DNA of 64,000 nucleotides from UBA1479 sp964012715 (GTDB lineage Bacteria; Pseudomonadota; Alphaproteobacteria; Rhodospirillales; Casp-alpha2). Shown here one piece after another: positions 25,194 through 33,282 of this stretch; the first letter of the stretch is position 1, and each line of letters opens with the position of its first letter. The stretch spans positions 32,642 through 96,641 of the forward strand of contig CAXGUG010000002.1 in the NCBI GenBank assembly GCA_964012715.1. Direction: 5' to 3'. A program made the translations under genes and the position numbers. Below the pieces are notes generated by a model. That model was not told where the DNA came from, ran no database searches, and saw only the letters and a list, made by a program, of their open reading frames with translations.

Positions 25194-25613
25194 TTATTTG
25201 GAAAGAAAGTCCAATAATTTTGATCTCAGGTAATTCTTATTTTTTGTTTCACATTCCCATACAACAAGAACCTCCCAGCCCTGCGCCCTTAACTCAGCCT
25301 CTTGGGCTGCAAACCGTTCGATGTTTCCCTCCAATTTTGGGTTCCAGTAGCTTTTGTTGGATTTGGGCATTCGTCCGTCCCTGCAGTTGGGATCAGAGTG
25401 TTGGTGCCAGAAACAGCCATGGACAAATATAATTTTCCCTAACTTTCTGAATACGAGATCCGGTTTTCCGGGGAGGTTTTTTTGGTGCAGCCGATATCGA
25501 AACCCAAGAGCGTAAACCATTTTGCGCACCAGAATTTCCGGCTTCATGTCTTGGCTTTTGATGCGCCTCATGTTGGCACTACGTCTTGCTTTAGAGATCT
25601 TATCCACGGCCAA
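25194..25613 (-). CDS. vsr: Very short patch repair endonuclease (Vsr)
   Basis: A 139-residue mismatch endonuclease that nicks beside T:G mismatches left when 5-methylcytosine deaminates, protecting C5-methylated sites from mutation. Family motifs are complete: MRRIKSQDMKPEILVRK near the N-terminus, LPGKPDLVF (metal-binding Asp52), IIFVHGCFWHQH (His65, Cys67, Trp69, His70) and CRDGRMPKSNKSYWNPKLEG with zinc-site Cys. It is divergent from the cytosine methyltransferase gene about 270 bases away, the usual partnership. Specificity would be expected to match that methyltransferase, not the classic Dcm site. Confidence 0.93.
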   Translation of the reverse strand: MAVDKISKARRSANMRRIKSQDMKPEILVRKMVYALGFRYRLHQKNLPGKPDLVFRKLGKIIFVHGCFWHQHSDPNCRDGRMPKSNKSYWNPKLEGNIERFAAQEAELRAQGWEVLVVWECETKNKNYLRSKLLDFLSK

Positions 25614-25886
25614 TCACGTTTTTCGGGTTGAAGCTTCTTTTGGCTATGTGCTTTTTATGTTAATGTTCGTGTTATGTTCTGGTGGCGCGTTATAAATATA
25701 GAGGTATAAGATCAGATGTTCACATGATGTCGTGCGTTCATCAGACTTGGCAGAATGCGTCCAATTAGGGAGCTCATTGCGAATTGTACCCGAAAAAACA
25801 CCGCACTTGTTCGGCGTTGTGATTAAAGATTCTGCGTCTCTATTTTTAGCTGCGTTCAGTTTGCTAATTGATCGTGTCTGGTTGTG

Positions 25887-26951
25887 ATGAAAACAATTGA
25901 AATTTGTGCAGGAGCTGGAGGGCAGGCTCTCGGACTCCACGAAGCTGGCATGCAGCATGTCGCATTGGTTGAAAACGATCCGTATGCCTGCGAGACCTTA
26001 GAAACAAATAATCGCATCCATGAATTAGGCTGGGGCGAGATTTTTAGTCGCGACCTAGAAGAATTTATTCAAGAACGAGCGTCAGAATTTGCCGGAGAAA
26101 TTGATCTGGTTGCGGGCGGTGTTCCATGCCCTCCTTTTAGTGATGGCGGGCTAAAAAGGGGAAAAGAAGATGAACGTGATTTGTTCCCGGCTGCATTGGA
26201 CCTTGTAGAAATTGTAAGACCGTTCGCAGTCATGATTGAGAATGTGGATGGTTTAATGGATTCCAAGTTTGATTCTTATAGAGCTGAGATTCAAGGTAGA
26301 CTCTCAGCTATGGGCTATGGCTCTGAGTGGCAGAAGCTCTTCGCCAGTGAATTTGGAGTTCCGCAACTACGCCCTAGGTCTATTCTAGTTGCGCTTCCTG
26401 AAGAGGATTTTCTCCACTTTTCTTGGCCTAAGCCTAGCGTTGAGACGCCGCCAACTGTGGGGGAGGCCTTGTATGAACAAATGGCAGCGAATGGATGGGA
26501 AGGGGCGAGCGAGTGGCGGGAAAATGCGAAGTCAATAGCTCCAACTATTGTTGGTGGATCTAAAAAACATGGCGGGCCAGACTTAGGGCCTACGCGAGCA
26601 AAGCATGCTTGGAAAGCGTTGGGGGTGAACGGCCATCGAATAGCAAACGAGGACGAAGTGCCGGGGCCTGGATTTATGGGCGCTCCAATGCGGGGGGGTG
26701 GCATTCGTGAAGGTTTCGAGCGGATGCCGCAGCTCACTCTTCAGATGGTCGCTAAGCTTCAAGGCTTTCCAGATTATTGGGTTTTTTCAGGTAGAAAAAC
26801 GCATGCGTACCGGCAAATTGGGAACGCGTTTCCTCCCCCGGTGGCAAAGGCAGTTGGCTTAAAAATTCACGAATCATTTTCACGTGCCAAACAGCTTTCT
26901 CACGATACAAGCACTGGTTTATCTGATCATTCTGCGGTGGCAGCAGAATGA
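25887..26951 (+). CDS. DNA (cytosine-5-)-methyltransferase
   Basis: C5-cytosine methyltransferase of a type II restriction-modification system, 354 residues. Motifs in order: I EICAGAGGQALGLHEAGM (AdoMet binding), IV GGVPCPPFS with catalytic Cys81, VI ENV (about 118-120), VIII in QLRPRSILVAL, then a target-recognition region (about 170-290), and IX-X LTLQMVAKLQGFPDYWVF / YRQIGNAFPPPVAKAVG. The ATG at 25887 was chosen over GTG at 25884; neither has a clear ribosome-binding site. Its stop overlaps the start of the restriction gene (ATGA), giving coupled synthesis. With the NgoBV-like nuclease, the inferred target is GGNNCC. Confidence 0.93.
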   Translation: MKTIEICAGAGGQALGLHEAGMQHVALVENDPYACETLETNNRIHELGWGEIFSRDLEEFIQERASEFAGEIDLVAGGVPCPPFSDGGLKRGKEDERDLFPAALDLVEIVRPFAVMIENVDGLMDSKFDSYRAEIQGRLSAMGYGSEWQKLFASEFGVPQLRPRSILVALPEEDFLHFSWPKPSVETPPTVGEALYEQMAANGWEGASEWRENAKSIAPTIVGGSKKHGGPDLGPTRAKHAWKALGVNGHRIANEDEVPGPGFMGAPMRGGGIREGFERMPQLTLQMVAKLQGFPDYWVFSGRKTHAYRQIGNAFPPPVAKAVGLKIHESFSRAKQLSHDTSTGLSDHSAVAAE

Positions 26952-27877
26952 CCGAAGGTTTGATTTCAGCCGAGCGAAAGCGCTTTTTAGCGTCAATTAT
27001 CAAGGATGAGGTTTGGTCCTATGCCCCAGCCTCGAAGGATACGCACGCAAAATTTGGGGTCGATTGGGTGGCCAGCAACGCGGATGTGGGAAACAAGCTG
27101 AGTATCGATGTATCGAATGCGCTTATTGAAACTGTATCTCAGTCCACAAAAACGCCAATTGTGAAGCGAAGCGCTAAAATGAAAGGGCAGACTCTTGGCA
27201 ACAAATTTGAAGCGAGTATTTCAAAATTTATAACGTGTACTTTTAGGCATTTTTCACACTTGCGTCCTGGCGAATGGTCAATTGATCAAATCACTAGCCG
27301 CAAGGAGAGCGTGATCGGTGAGTATGAGCAATATGCACACCTTTCATCTCTCGGTGACCTGATTGAGAAAAATAAAGACCTTCGCACTTTTCTTGGTGAG
27401 GGTTATGCAATTGCGCCCGACATAGTGGTAGCCCGTAAGCCCGAGCCTGACGAAGAAATAAACGCAAATTTATTTTTGCTCGATGATAACTCAGTCTTGA
27501 AGAGTAAGCTTCGCGCACGAAATCACGATGCTCCGAATGATCCGCGATGGCTTCTGCATGCTAGTGTCTCGTGCAAATTCACGATGAGATCAGACCGAGC
27601 TCAGAATACGAGAACTGAAGCGCTTAATCTTATTAGAAGTCGAAAAGGAAGATCCCCGCATATCGTGGCGGTCACCGCAGAGCCGCTACCTAGCCGAATC
27701 GCATCATTAGCGCTCGGCACGGGCGATTTGGATTGTGTATACCATTTTGCGCTTTATGAACTTTTTGATGTCTTGAGAGCACTAAAGAAAGATGATGCTA
27801 TCGATCTTTTGAGAACCATGGTTGATGGAATGAGATTGAAAGACATCAGCGATTTGCCTCTTGACCTCGCTGTTTGA
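26948..27877 (+). CDS. Type II restriction endonuclease, NgoBV/NlaIV-like
   Basis: A 309-residue restriction enzyme related to the NgoBV family, whose members cut GGNNCC. The family-typical central and C-terminal part reads LHASVSCKFTMRSDRAQNTR, then EALNLIRSRKGRSPHIVAVT, EPLPSRIASLALGTGDLDCV and YHFALYEL. The PD-(D/E)xK-like core is suggested by the acidic residue in GYAIAPDIVVARK with the later CKF. It is coupled to the methyltransferase by a four-base overlap and lies in the AT-rich defence segment of the island. Assignment rests on remembered family sequence, so the cut site is an inference. Confidence 0.85.
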   Translation: MTEGLISAERKRFLASIIKDEVWSYAPASKDTHAKFGVDWVASNADVGNKLSIDVSNALIETVSQSTKTPIVKRSAKMKGQTLGNKFEASISKFITCTFRHFSHLRPGEWSIDQITSRKESVIGEYEQYAHLSSLGDLIEKNKDLRTFLGEGYAIAPDIVVARKPEPDEEINANLFLLDDNSVLKSKLRARNHDAPNDPRWLLHASVSCKFTMRSDRAQNTRTEALNLIRSRKGRSPHIVAVTAEPLPSRIASLALGTGDLDCVYHFALYELFDVLRALKKDDAIDLLRTMVDGMRLKDISDLPLDLAV

Positions 27878-27975
27878 AAATACTCTCCTAAAATTAGAAT
27901 TTTTTTAGTCCCTGAGGCTTCCTGTTCTGAATGAATAGGGGGGTCGGGTTGGCTTGTGCTCCTTAGGAAATGTAA

Positions 27976-29067
27976 ATGACCAAAGAAGACATCAAAGAAT
28001 TCGAAGAGAACTTATACTTTGAAGACGAAAACAACGAAGTGCCGCCGGCGGATATCGTTGCCTACAATGAATTGCGGTCGTGTGCTGATCTCAATCGAAT
28101 GTATGTACAGGGGATCTTGGAAATCCAGCCAGAATTCCAAAGGGAAATCGTGTGGGCCGGTACCGATCAAACGCGCTTTATTGATTCCATTGTTAAGCAG
28201 TTGCCGATCCCCAGTTTGTGTTTCGCGTTAGACTATAATGAAAACAAATGGTTGGTGATCGACGGGCTTCAAAGGATTTCAACAATCGTTAGGTTTCTCG
28301 GGGAAGAAAATTGGCGTTTGTCTAAGCTTGATGACATTGATCCAAATCTGTCTGGAAAATTGAAAAAACGGTTTTTTGAACCAAAATCCAGTCTCGCCCG
28401 TTATGGGTCCAGAGTTGAAAATGCGGTCATTCCAGTCAATGTTCTGAGATGTACATTTAATAAAAAATCCCATATGGAATATCTTTTTACAATATTTCAT
28501 AGGCTAAATTCTGGTGGGCAAAAGTTAAATAATCAAGAAATACGAAACTGTATATACAGTGGTGAACTAAATGCGTTGCTTAAAGAGCTGGACGATAATC
28601 CGCTTTGGCGGGAACTCCATCGCATGAAAGAAGGCCAGAGCCTCCGTTTTGTTAAGCAAGAGATTATTCTTAGGTTTTTTGCGTTGATAGATCGTCCTGA
28701 TAAATACCAAGGCAAAGTCTCAAAATTCCTAAACGACTATATGTATGACAATAGAAATCCGGGCGCGGATTTTATTGAGGCCAAGAGACGTCTGTTTGAG
28801 CGCACTGTCGATCAATTGTTGGGCCGAGTTTTGGGAAAAAGCTTTGATCAGAAGTTGCCGATCGCAATTTTGGAAGCCGCGTTAGTTGGAATCGGACGCA
28901 ACATTGATCGTGTTGAGCAGATGAAGGTTGCTGAGCTGCGGAAAAAATATAAAGAAATGCTGGATTCTGAGTCCTTCTCGGAGGAAGCCTTAGCGGAAGG
29001 GCTTTCTAAAAAGGCACGGGTCACTGAAAGGATCGAAGCCAGCATCGCAGCCTTTTCTGAGGCCTGA
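27976..29067 (+). CDS. DUF262 (GmrS-like N-terminal) protein of a candidate defence pair
   Basis: A 363-residue protein with the DUF262 domain, a ParB/Srx-related NTP-using fold seen in GmrSD, BrxU and SspE. Key motifs are visible: IQPEFQREIVW (FQR at 54-56) and WLVIDGLQRISTIVRFL (DGLQR at 96-100, the DGQQR-type signature), followed by FTIFHRLNSGGQKLNNQEIR (the second conserved block). There is no C-terminal HNH (DUF1524) nuclease; the C-terminal third is helical and acts presumably as an adaptor. The downstream gene, two bases away, encodes an HEPN protein, implying that DUF262 senses and HEPN is the toxic effector. The gene is very AT-rich. Confidence 0.85.
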   Translation: MTKEDIKEFEENLYFEDENNEVPPADIVAYNELRSCADLNRMYVQGILEIQPEFQREIVWAGTDQTRFIDSIVKQLPIPSLCFALDYNENKWLVIDGLQRISTIVRFLGEENWRLSKLDDIDPNLSGKLKKRFFEPKSSLARYGSRVENAVIPVNVLRCTFNKKSHMEYLFTIFHRLNSGGQKLNNQEIRNCIYSGELNALLKELDDNPLWRELHRMKEGQSLRFVKQEIILRFFALIDRPDKYQGKVSKFLNDYMYDNRNPGADFIEAKRRLFERTVDQLLGRVLGKSFDQKLPIAILEAALVGIGRNIDRVEQMKVAELRKKYKEMLDSESFSEEALAEGLSKKARVTERIEASIAAFSEA

Positions 29068-29069
29068 CG

Positions 29070-29582
29070 ATGGTTGCGAAGACATACATCGAGCCTACAT
29101 TGAAGGCCTTAGATGAGCGCTATCGCGAAGGATTAAAAAATAAAGAGGCACTACTTGTTTCGAAAATGGCAATTATTGAGCTGGGTGGATGGACTGAAGA
29201 AACGATAGACGCATTAGTGAGCAGGTATGCGCAACGAAAAATCCAACATTCTCCGAGATTGAATAAGTTCAACGAAGCTGTGAGATATACACACGGTTTT
29301 CAGTACCAAAAACATTTCACTCATCTAGTAAAAGAGCTGGTTGGATGCTTGGGGGTTGAGTTAATAGAGAGAAAAGCTGATAGATTAAAAATTCAACGAC
29401 TTGAAAGCGCTTTATCAAACTTGACGGACGCGAGGAACAAAGCGGCCCACACACACATACAGGGAGCGACATACACTATCGATGCGCCATCGGTGACGCT
29501 TTCAAATTACAATTTTATTTATGATGGCCTAAAAGAATTTGAAAAATATTTTAATAAAACAAATCTACATATAAATATATAA
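29070..29582 (+). CDS. HEPN-domain protein, putative RNase effector
   Basis: A 170-residue all-alpha protein. Residues 122-127 read R-N-K-A-A-H, a match to the R-x4-H catalytic motif of HEPN ribonucleases, within LTDARNKAAHTHI; helices before it (about 80-120) complete a four-helix bundle. No signal peptide or membrane segment. Two bases separate it from the DUF262 gene, and both are AT-rich, so they form one unit. HEPN proteins are effectors in many toxin-antitoxin, abortive infection and CRISPR systems. The specific pairing with stand-alone DUF262 is known only in outline to me (HEPN families catalogued beside DUF262), so the activity here is inferred. Confidence 0.72.
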   Translation: MVAKTYIEPTLKALDERYREGLKNKEALLVSKMAIIELGGWTEETIDALVSRYAQRKIQHSPRLNKFNEAVRYTHGFQYQKHFTHLVKELVGCLGVELIERKADRLKIQRLESALSNLTDARNKAAHTHIQGATYTIDAPSVTLSNYNFIYDGLKEFEKYFNKTNLHINI

Positions 29583-29588
29583 AGATAG

Positions 29589-30722
29589 CTAAATTATTTT
29601 TCTAATTTTATTTGCTGCCTCTCTCAACGGATCGTCCGCCAAGTGCGCATAGCGCTGCGTCGTCTGCGGTTGGGTATGGCCGAGCAGGCGTCCGACGATC
29701 GGCAGGCTCACTCCGCCGGAGACGAGGTGCGAGGCGAAGGTGTGCCGAAGGTCATGGATGCGCACGTTTTTGATCCTCGCGGCGGTTCTGACTTCATCCC
29801 AGAATTTTTTGATTTCCGTTACGGGCTGGCCCGCTATTCGGCTGGGGAAGACATAGGCCGTTTCGTCGTTGATCCCTCGTTTCATCTCTGCCAACAGAGC
29901 GGTGGCCTGGGTGGATAGGGGAACGTGCTCTAGGCGTTTCTGCTTGGTCGTATGGGCGGGCTTCGTCCACGTGCCCCGGTCGAGGTCAAATTGATCCCAG
30001 GTCGCAGACATGACTTCGCCCTTGCGGGCCCCGGTCAGGGTCAGCAATCGAACGATGTTGGCGCATTTCTGATTGGGGTGTTTGTCCAGCACGTCGATCA
30101 GGCGGGAGAGCTCTTCATTGTTCAGCCAACGGTCGCGCTTTTCCTCCTGATACTTCGCGATGCCTTCGACCGGGTTGGCGTCGCACCATCCCCACCCCTT
30201 GGCGAGTGAGAACATCTTGGATAGCAGCGCGCGCACGCGGTTGGCTTTGTAGGGTGTCGGCTTCAGTTGCAGAAGAATGCTCTCGATATCGCGGCGCGAC
30301 ACCTCGCGCACCTTGCGCGGGCCAAGTGCCGGCAAGACGATATCGCGAAGCATGGTCTTGTCGTTTCGGAGCGACGAGGGGCGCTTGTTTGGGGTCGCGT
30401 GGCGCTCCATGTAGTCCTCAGCGAGTTCCCGCACCGTAGGAGCAGTTCTGGAGTCCGTACGCTCCTGCGCAGGGTCTTTCCCGTGGGCGACACTACCAAG
30501 ATGCTGTTTCGCGAGTTTGCGGGCTTCCTCAGCGGTCAGAACGCCATGCCGCCCCAAGGTCATGCGCCGCGAGCGTCCGTCCTTTCGGTATTGGACTACG
30601 TAGCTTTTGACGCCTGACGGTTTCACGCGGACGCCGAAGCCGGGGAGCTCATCATCCCATTCGAAGCGATCATTCGCGGCAGGGGTGAGCAGATCGATGA
30701 AACGTTTGGTTAGTCTAGCCAT
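29589..30722 (-). CDS. Tyrosine recombinase/integrase of the island
   Basis: A 377-residue site-specific integrase that would recombine attL/attR in tRNA-Lys. Layout: N-terminal arm-binding DUF4102-type domain (MARLTKRFIDLLTPAANDRF; ELPGFGVRVKPSGVKSYVVQ), core-binding helices (about 105-195) and a C-terminal catalytic domain with the conserved residues: Arg in LTGARKGEV, the HDLRHTFASHL box, LLGHTQPQTTQRYAHL with His and nucleophile Tyr. The start at 30722 was chosen because the protein then begins with the typical MARLTKR; a longer frame upstream overlaps another gene. It lies next to attR and is transcribed into the island. Confidence 0.95.
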   Translation of the reverse strand: MARLTKRFIDLLTPAANDRFEWDDELPGFGVRVKPSGVKSYVVQYRKDGRSRRMTLGRHGVLTAEEARKLAKQHLGSVAHGKDPAQERTDSRTAPTVRELAEDYMERHATPNKRPSSLRNDKTMLRDIVLPALGPRKVREVSRRDIESILLQLKPTPYKANRVRALLSKMFSLAKGWGWCDANPVEGIAKYQEEKRDRWLNNEELSRLIDVLDKHPNQKCANIVRLLTLTGARKGEVMSATWDQFDLDRGTWTKPAHTTKQKRLEHVPLSTQATALLAEMKRGINDETAYVFPSRIAGQPVTEIKKFWDEVRTAARIKNVRIHDLRHTFASHLVSGGVSLPIVGRLLGHTQPQTTQRYAHLADDPLREAANKIRKII

Positions 30723-31149
30723 CTGAATCCGCCGTTGCTGACTGGCTAGCTGAGCGCTCCAGTGTTTTTCGCTTCGGGCGAATGAGAATTGCCCAGAAGA
30801 CCGACCCAGTGACACCGCCCCACAAACAGAAAATCCAAAAGAAAACAAAAACGCTGGAAGACCTGAAACCGGTCATGCCAAATGCAATCAGCATTGCGAT
30901 AAGGCCAACCGCCAAGCCGCCCCAAAAATAGTGGGATGACTCTGCAATTCCTTTCCTGGCCAGAAGCCAGTGCAGCAGTGGAAAGGCGGTTATCGAAGCC
31001 CAAAATATAGACAAGAAGACGAGCTCGTTGCTCCAGAACAGAAAGGCAACGAACATGCTCAAGACGAATGCAGCTATTAGCCCTGATGATGAGGCAACAA
31101 AGAGCGCGATCAAAAATTTGAGACTGTAAGGGATCATTCGGGTAAGCAT
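30715..31149 (-). CDS. Small membrane protein upstream of the integrase
   Basis: A 144-residue protein of unknown function with about four hydrophobic segments (LKFLIALFVASSSGLIAAFV; LVFLSIFWASITAFPLLHWL; YFWGGLAVGLIAMLIAFGM; VFVFFWIFCLWGGVTGSVFW) and a short charged C-terminus. Its end overlaps the integrase start by eight bases, so it is translated with the integrase. ATG at 31149 falls inside the right arm-type repeats; ATG at 31137 is an alternative. Membrane proteins in defence islands can be effectors, but no such motif is seen. Confidence 0.6.
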   Translation of the reverse strand: MLTRMIPYSLKFLIALFVASSSGLIAAFVLSMFVAFLFWSNELVFLSIFWASITAFPLLHWLLARKGIAESSHYFWGGLAVGLIAMLIAFGMTGFRSSSVFVFFWIFCLWGGVTGSVFWAILIRPKRKTLERSASQSATADSDG

Positions 31150-31162
31150 TAGGTAAGCAGTG
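31141..31162 (+). repeat. Right pair of 11-bp arm-type integrase repeats
   Basis: GGTAAGCATTA followed directly by GGTAAGCAGTG (31141 and 31152), same orientation as the left pair at 21443. Spacing from the att core is larger here (about 124 bases) than on the left (about 45 bases). Confidence 0.65.
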
Positions 31163-31285
31163 TGTCTCGAATTTGAACGAAATTCAGCGAACCATATTCA
31201 CCCAGTCGTGTCAAAAAATATCGTAAAATCAACATAATATGATCGTATGTCGCAATGTCGCGATGATGAGCGAACTCGGTGATTT

Positions 31286-31336
31286 CTGACTCTTAATCAG
31301 CGGGTCCAAGGTTCGAGTCCTTGTGCGCCCACCATT
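31286..31336 (+). repeat. attR: right 51-bp direct repeat (tRNA-Lys 3' fragment)
   Basis: An exact copy of 21348-21398. It is a 3' tRNA half without acceptor, D-arm or 5' anticodon-arm bases, so it is not a functional tRNA. Confidence 0.95.
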
Positions 31337-31433
31337 TCTTAGAAAAATCAAATGGTTGGGATCCGGTTTTCGGAGGATGGCGGTCGTGCCGCCTTGAAAC
31401 GGGACGTGTTTGTGCCTATCTGCATAGCAGGGC

Positions 31434-32495
31434 ATGCATCGTCCAAAGGTGTATGCGGCCCTTTTTGTTATGATTGATCGCATTGCTCCCCATACCCAGG
31501 TCGATGGCACCGCGAAGCCGGTGCGGCCCCCCGTTGAGAAAACGGAGGCGGGCGAAACGCGCCGTGTCGGGGTTGAGATTGAATTCGCCGGCATGGATGT
31601 ACCCGCCGCGGCCGAGTTGGTTCGCGACACCTTCGGCGGGGCCGTGCTCGAGGACGACCCCCATCGTCTGATCGTCGAAGACACGGCGTTCGGTGATTTC
31701 GTGGTCGAGCTGGATGCCCAGGTGGTTCACGGAAAAGGCCCGGAACGCGATGACGGCGCCAACCTCAAGAAAATCCTGCCCGACGATGTCGATGCCGCCG
31801 CCCGCGAAGCGCTGGGCAAGGCCGTGTCCGGTATCGTCCCGGTGGAAATCGTCTCGCCGCCTATTCCTTGGCCCGACCTGGGCCGGATGGCGAGCCTGAC
31901 GGACGGCCTGCGCAAAGCCGGGGCCAAGGGCACGGACGACAATCTGCTTTATGCCTTCGGCCTTCATCTGAATCCGGAGGTGCCGGGAACCGACGCGGCG
32001 ACGATCCTGCGCCATCTGAAGGCTTATCTGGTGCTGGCCGATTGGCTACGCGACGAGATCGATATCGACGTCACCCGCCGCCTGATGCCGCATTCCGACC
32101 CGTTCCCGCGCAGCTACCTGCTGGCCATGTTGGAACCGGGATACGCGCCCGACCTTAAGAAACTGATCGCGGACTACCTTGAACACAACCCGACCCGAAA
32201 TCGCGAGTTGGATATGCTGCCGTTGTTCCGCCATCTGGACGAACAGGCAGTTCTTGATCGGCTGGACGATCCATTGATCAAGGCGCGCCCGACCTTCCAT
32301 TATCGTTTGCCGGATTGCGCCCTGGGTGATGCGGGTTGGTCACCGGTGACCGATTGGAACCGCTGGGTCCGGGTCGAGCAATTGGCCGACGACGAAGACC
32401 GCCTCAACGACATGGCGGCGGCCCTGCGAGAAAACCTTTTGCGTCCGGCCCCGGCGCGTTGGCTGGATGAGCTGCAGGCCTGGCTGACGGCGTGA
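31434..32495 (+). CDS. Amidoligase-family protein
   Basis: A 353-residue protein with the amidoligase (glutamine synthetase-like) fold, whose signature is the segment RRVGVEIEFAGMDVPAAAEL near the N-terminus (GxExEF). Acidic and Arg/His residues later (SDPFPRSYLLAM; FHYRLPDC) fit the nucleotide- and metal-binding site. Such enzymes form amide or peptide bonds on small-molecule or peptide substrates. It overlaps the next gene, a glutamine amidotransferase-like hydrolase, by four bases; this two-gene association is recurrent in bacteria and suggests synthesis and removal of a gamma-glutamyl-type modification. Start at 31470 (MIDRIAPH) is an alternative. It lies just outside the island. Confidence 0.8.
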   Translation: MHRPKVYAALFVMIDRIAPHTQVDGTAKPVRPPVEKTEAGETRRVGVEIEFAGMDVPAAAELVRDTFGGAVLEDDPHRLIVEDTAFGDFVVELDAQVVHGKGPERDDGANLKKILPDDVDAAAREALGKAVSGIVPVEIVSPPIPWPDLGRMASLTDGLRKAGAKGTDDNLLYAFGLHLNPEVPGTDAATILRHLKAYLVLADWLRDEIDIDVTRRLMPHSDPFPRSYLLAMLEPGYAPDLKKLIADYLEHNPTRNRELDMLPLFRHLDEQAVLDRLDDPLIKARPTFHYRLPDCALGDAGWSPVTDWNRWVRVEQLADDEDRLNDMAAALRENLLRPAPARWLDELQAWLTA

Positions 32496-33160
32496 CGGTC
32501 AAACCCCGCATCGGCGTTACCGTGTCCAACCGCGGCGCGACGATGACCTGGCTTGCCCATTGGCTTGCGGTCAAACGTGCCGGCGGCAAGCCTGTGCGCC
32601 TGTCGGTGAACGGGAAGACCGATGTCGATGGGCTGGACGGCTTGGTGATCGGCGGCGGGGACGATATCGGCGCCGGTCTGTACGGCGGCGAGCCTGTTCC
32701 CGAGGTGCGAATCGATCCGGCGCGCGACGAAATGGAACGCAAAGCGCTGGACCAAGCGCTGCACCGGGAGGTTCCGGTGCTCGGTGTGTGTCGGGGATCG
32801 CAGATGATCAACGTGCACCTCGGCGGGACGCTGCATCAGGACATGTATTCCGTGTACGAAGGCTTGCCGCGCATGCGCACGCCCCTGGCGCGCAAGCACA
32901 TCACGATCAGGCCGACCAGCCAGCTTGCCCGGGTGATGGGTGCAGGGAGGATCGCCGTCAATAGCCTGCACCATCAATCCGTCGCCAAGTTGGGTCAGGG
33001 GGTGCGTGTCGCCGCCCGGGATGCGCACCGCGTCGTTCAGGCGACCGAGCATGCCGATGCCCGATTTCTGATCGGTGTTCAGTGGCATCCTGAACTGCTG
33101 CCGTTTCGCCGCCGACATCAGTCGCTGTACCGCGGATTGGTCGAAGCCGCGCGGGAATAA
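32492..33160 (+). CDS. Class I glutamine amidotransferase-like hydrolase (peptidase C26 type)
   Basis: A 222-residue protein related to gamma-glutamyl-GABA hydrolase (PuuD-like). The nucleophile elbow is VPVLGVCRGSQMINVHLGGT (Cys about residue 96) and the catalytic His/Glu lie in LIGVQWHPELLP (His about 193, Glu about 195). An oxyanion-forming GGGDDIGAGLYGG loop is present. It is coupled to the amidoligase gene by an ATGA overlap. The likely role is removal of a gamma-glutamyl group or supply of ammonia in the same pathway; substrate unknown. Confidence 0.87.
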   Translation: MTVKPRIGVTVSNRGATMTWLAHWLAVKRAGGKPVRLSVNGKTDVDGLDGLVIGGGDDIGAGLYGGEPVPEVRIDPARDEMERKALDQALHREVPVLGVCRGSQMINVHLGGTLHQDMYSVYEGLPRMRTPLARKHITIRPTSQLARVMGAGRIAVNSLHHQSVAKLGQGVRVAARDAHRVVQATEHADARFLIGVQWHPELLPFRRRHQSLYRGLVEAARE

Positions 33161-33212
33161 CGGCGTTCAGGCCCGGCCGGAAATCATAAAAACCCAGAGT
33201 CAGGAAAATGAT

Positions 33213-33244
33213 AATCATTCGCAATTATATGCTTGCGAATGATT
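33213..33244. promoter_or_regulatory. Fur-like inverted-repeat operator
   Basis: Perfect 12-bp arms AATCATTCGCAA and TTGCGAATGATT flank the 8-base spacer TTATATGC. GATAATCATT and GCAATATCATTA around it add partial copies. The TGATAATCATT core is typical of Fur/iron-regulated promoters. It lies about 40-70 bases before the next gene. Confidence 0.6.
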
Positions 33245-33282
33245 TGCAATATCATTATGAAGGGTCGTCAAGGAGACACGTG

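Noticed and set aside
31286..31336. Second tRNA-Lys gene
   Set aside because: Only the 3' half is present; there is no acceptor 5' strand or D-arm. It is the attR copy.
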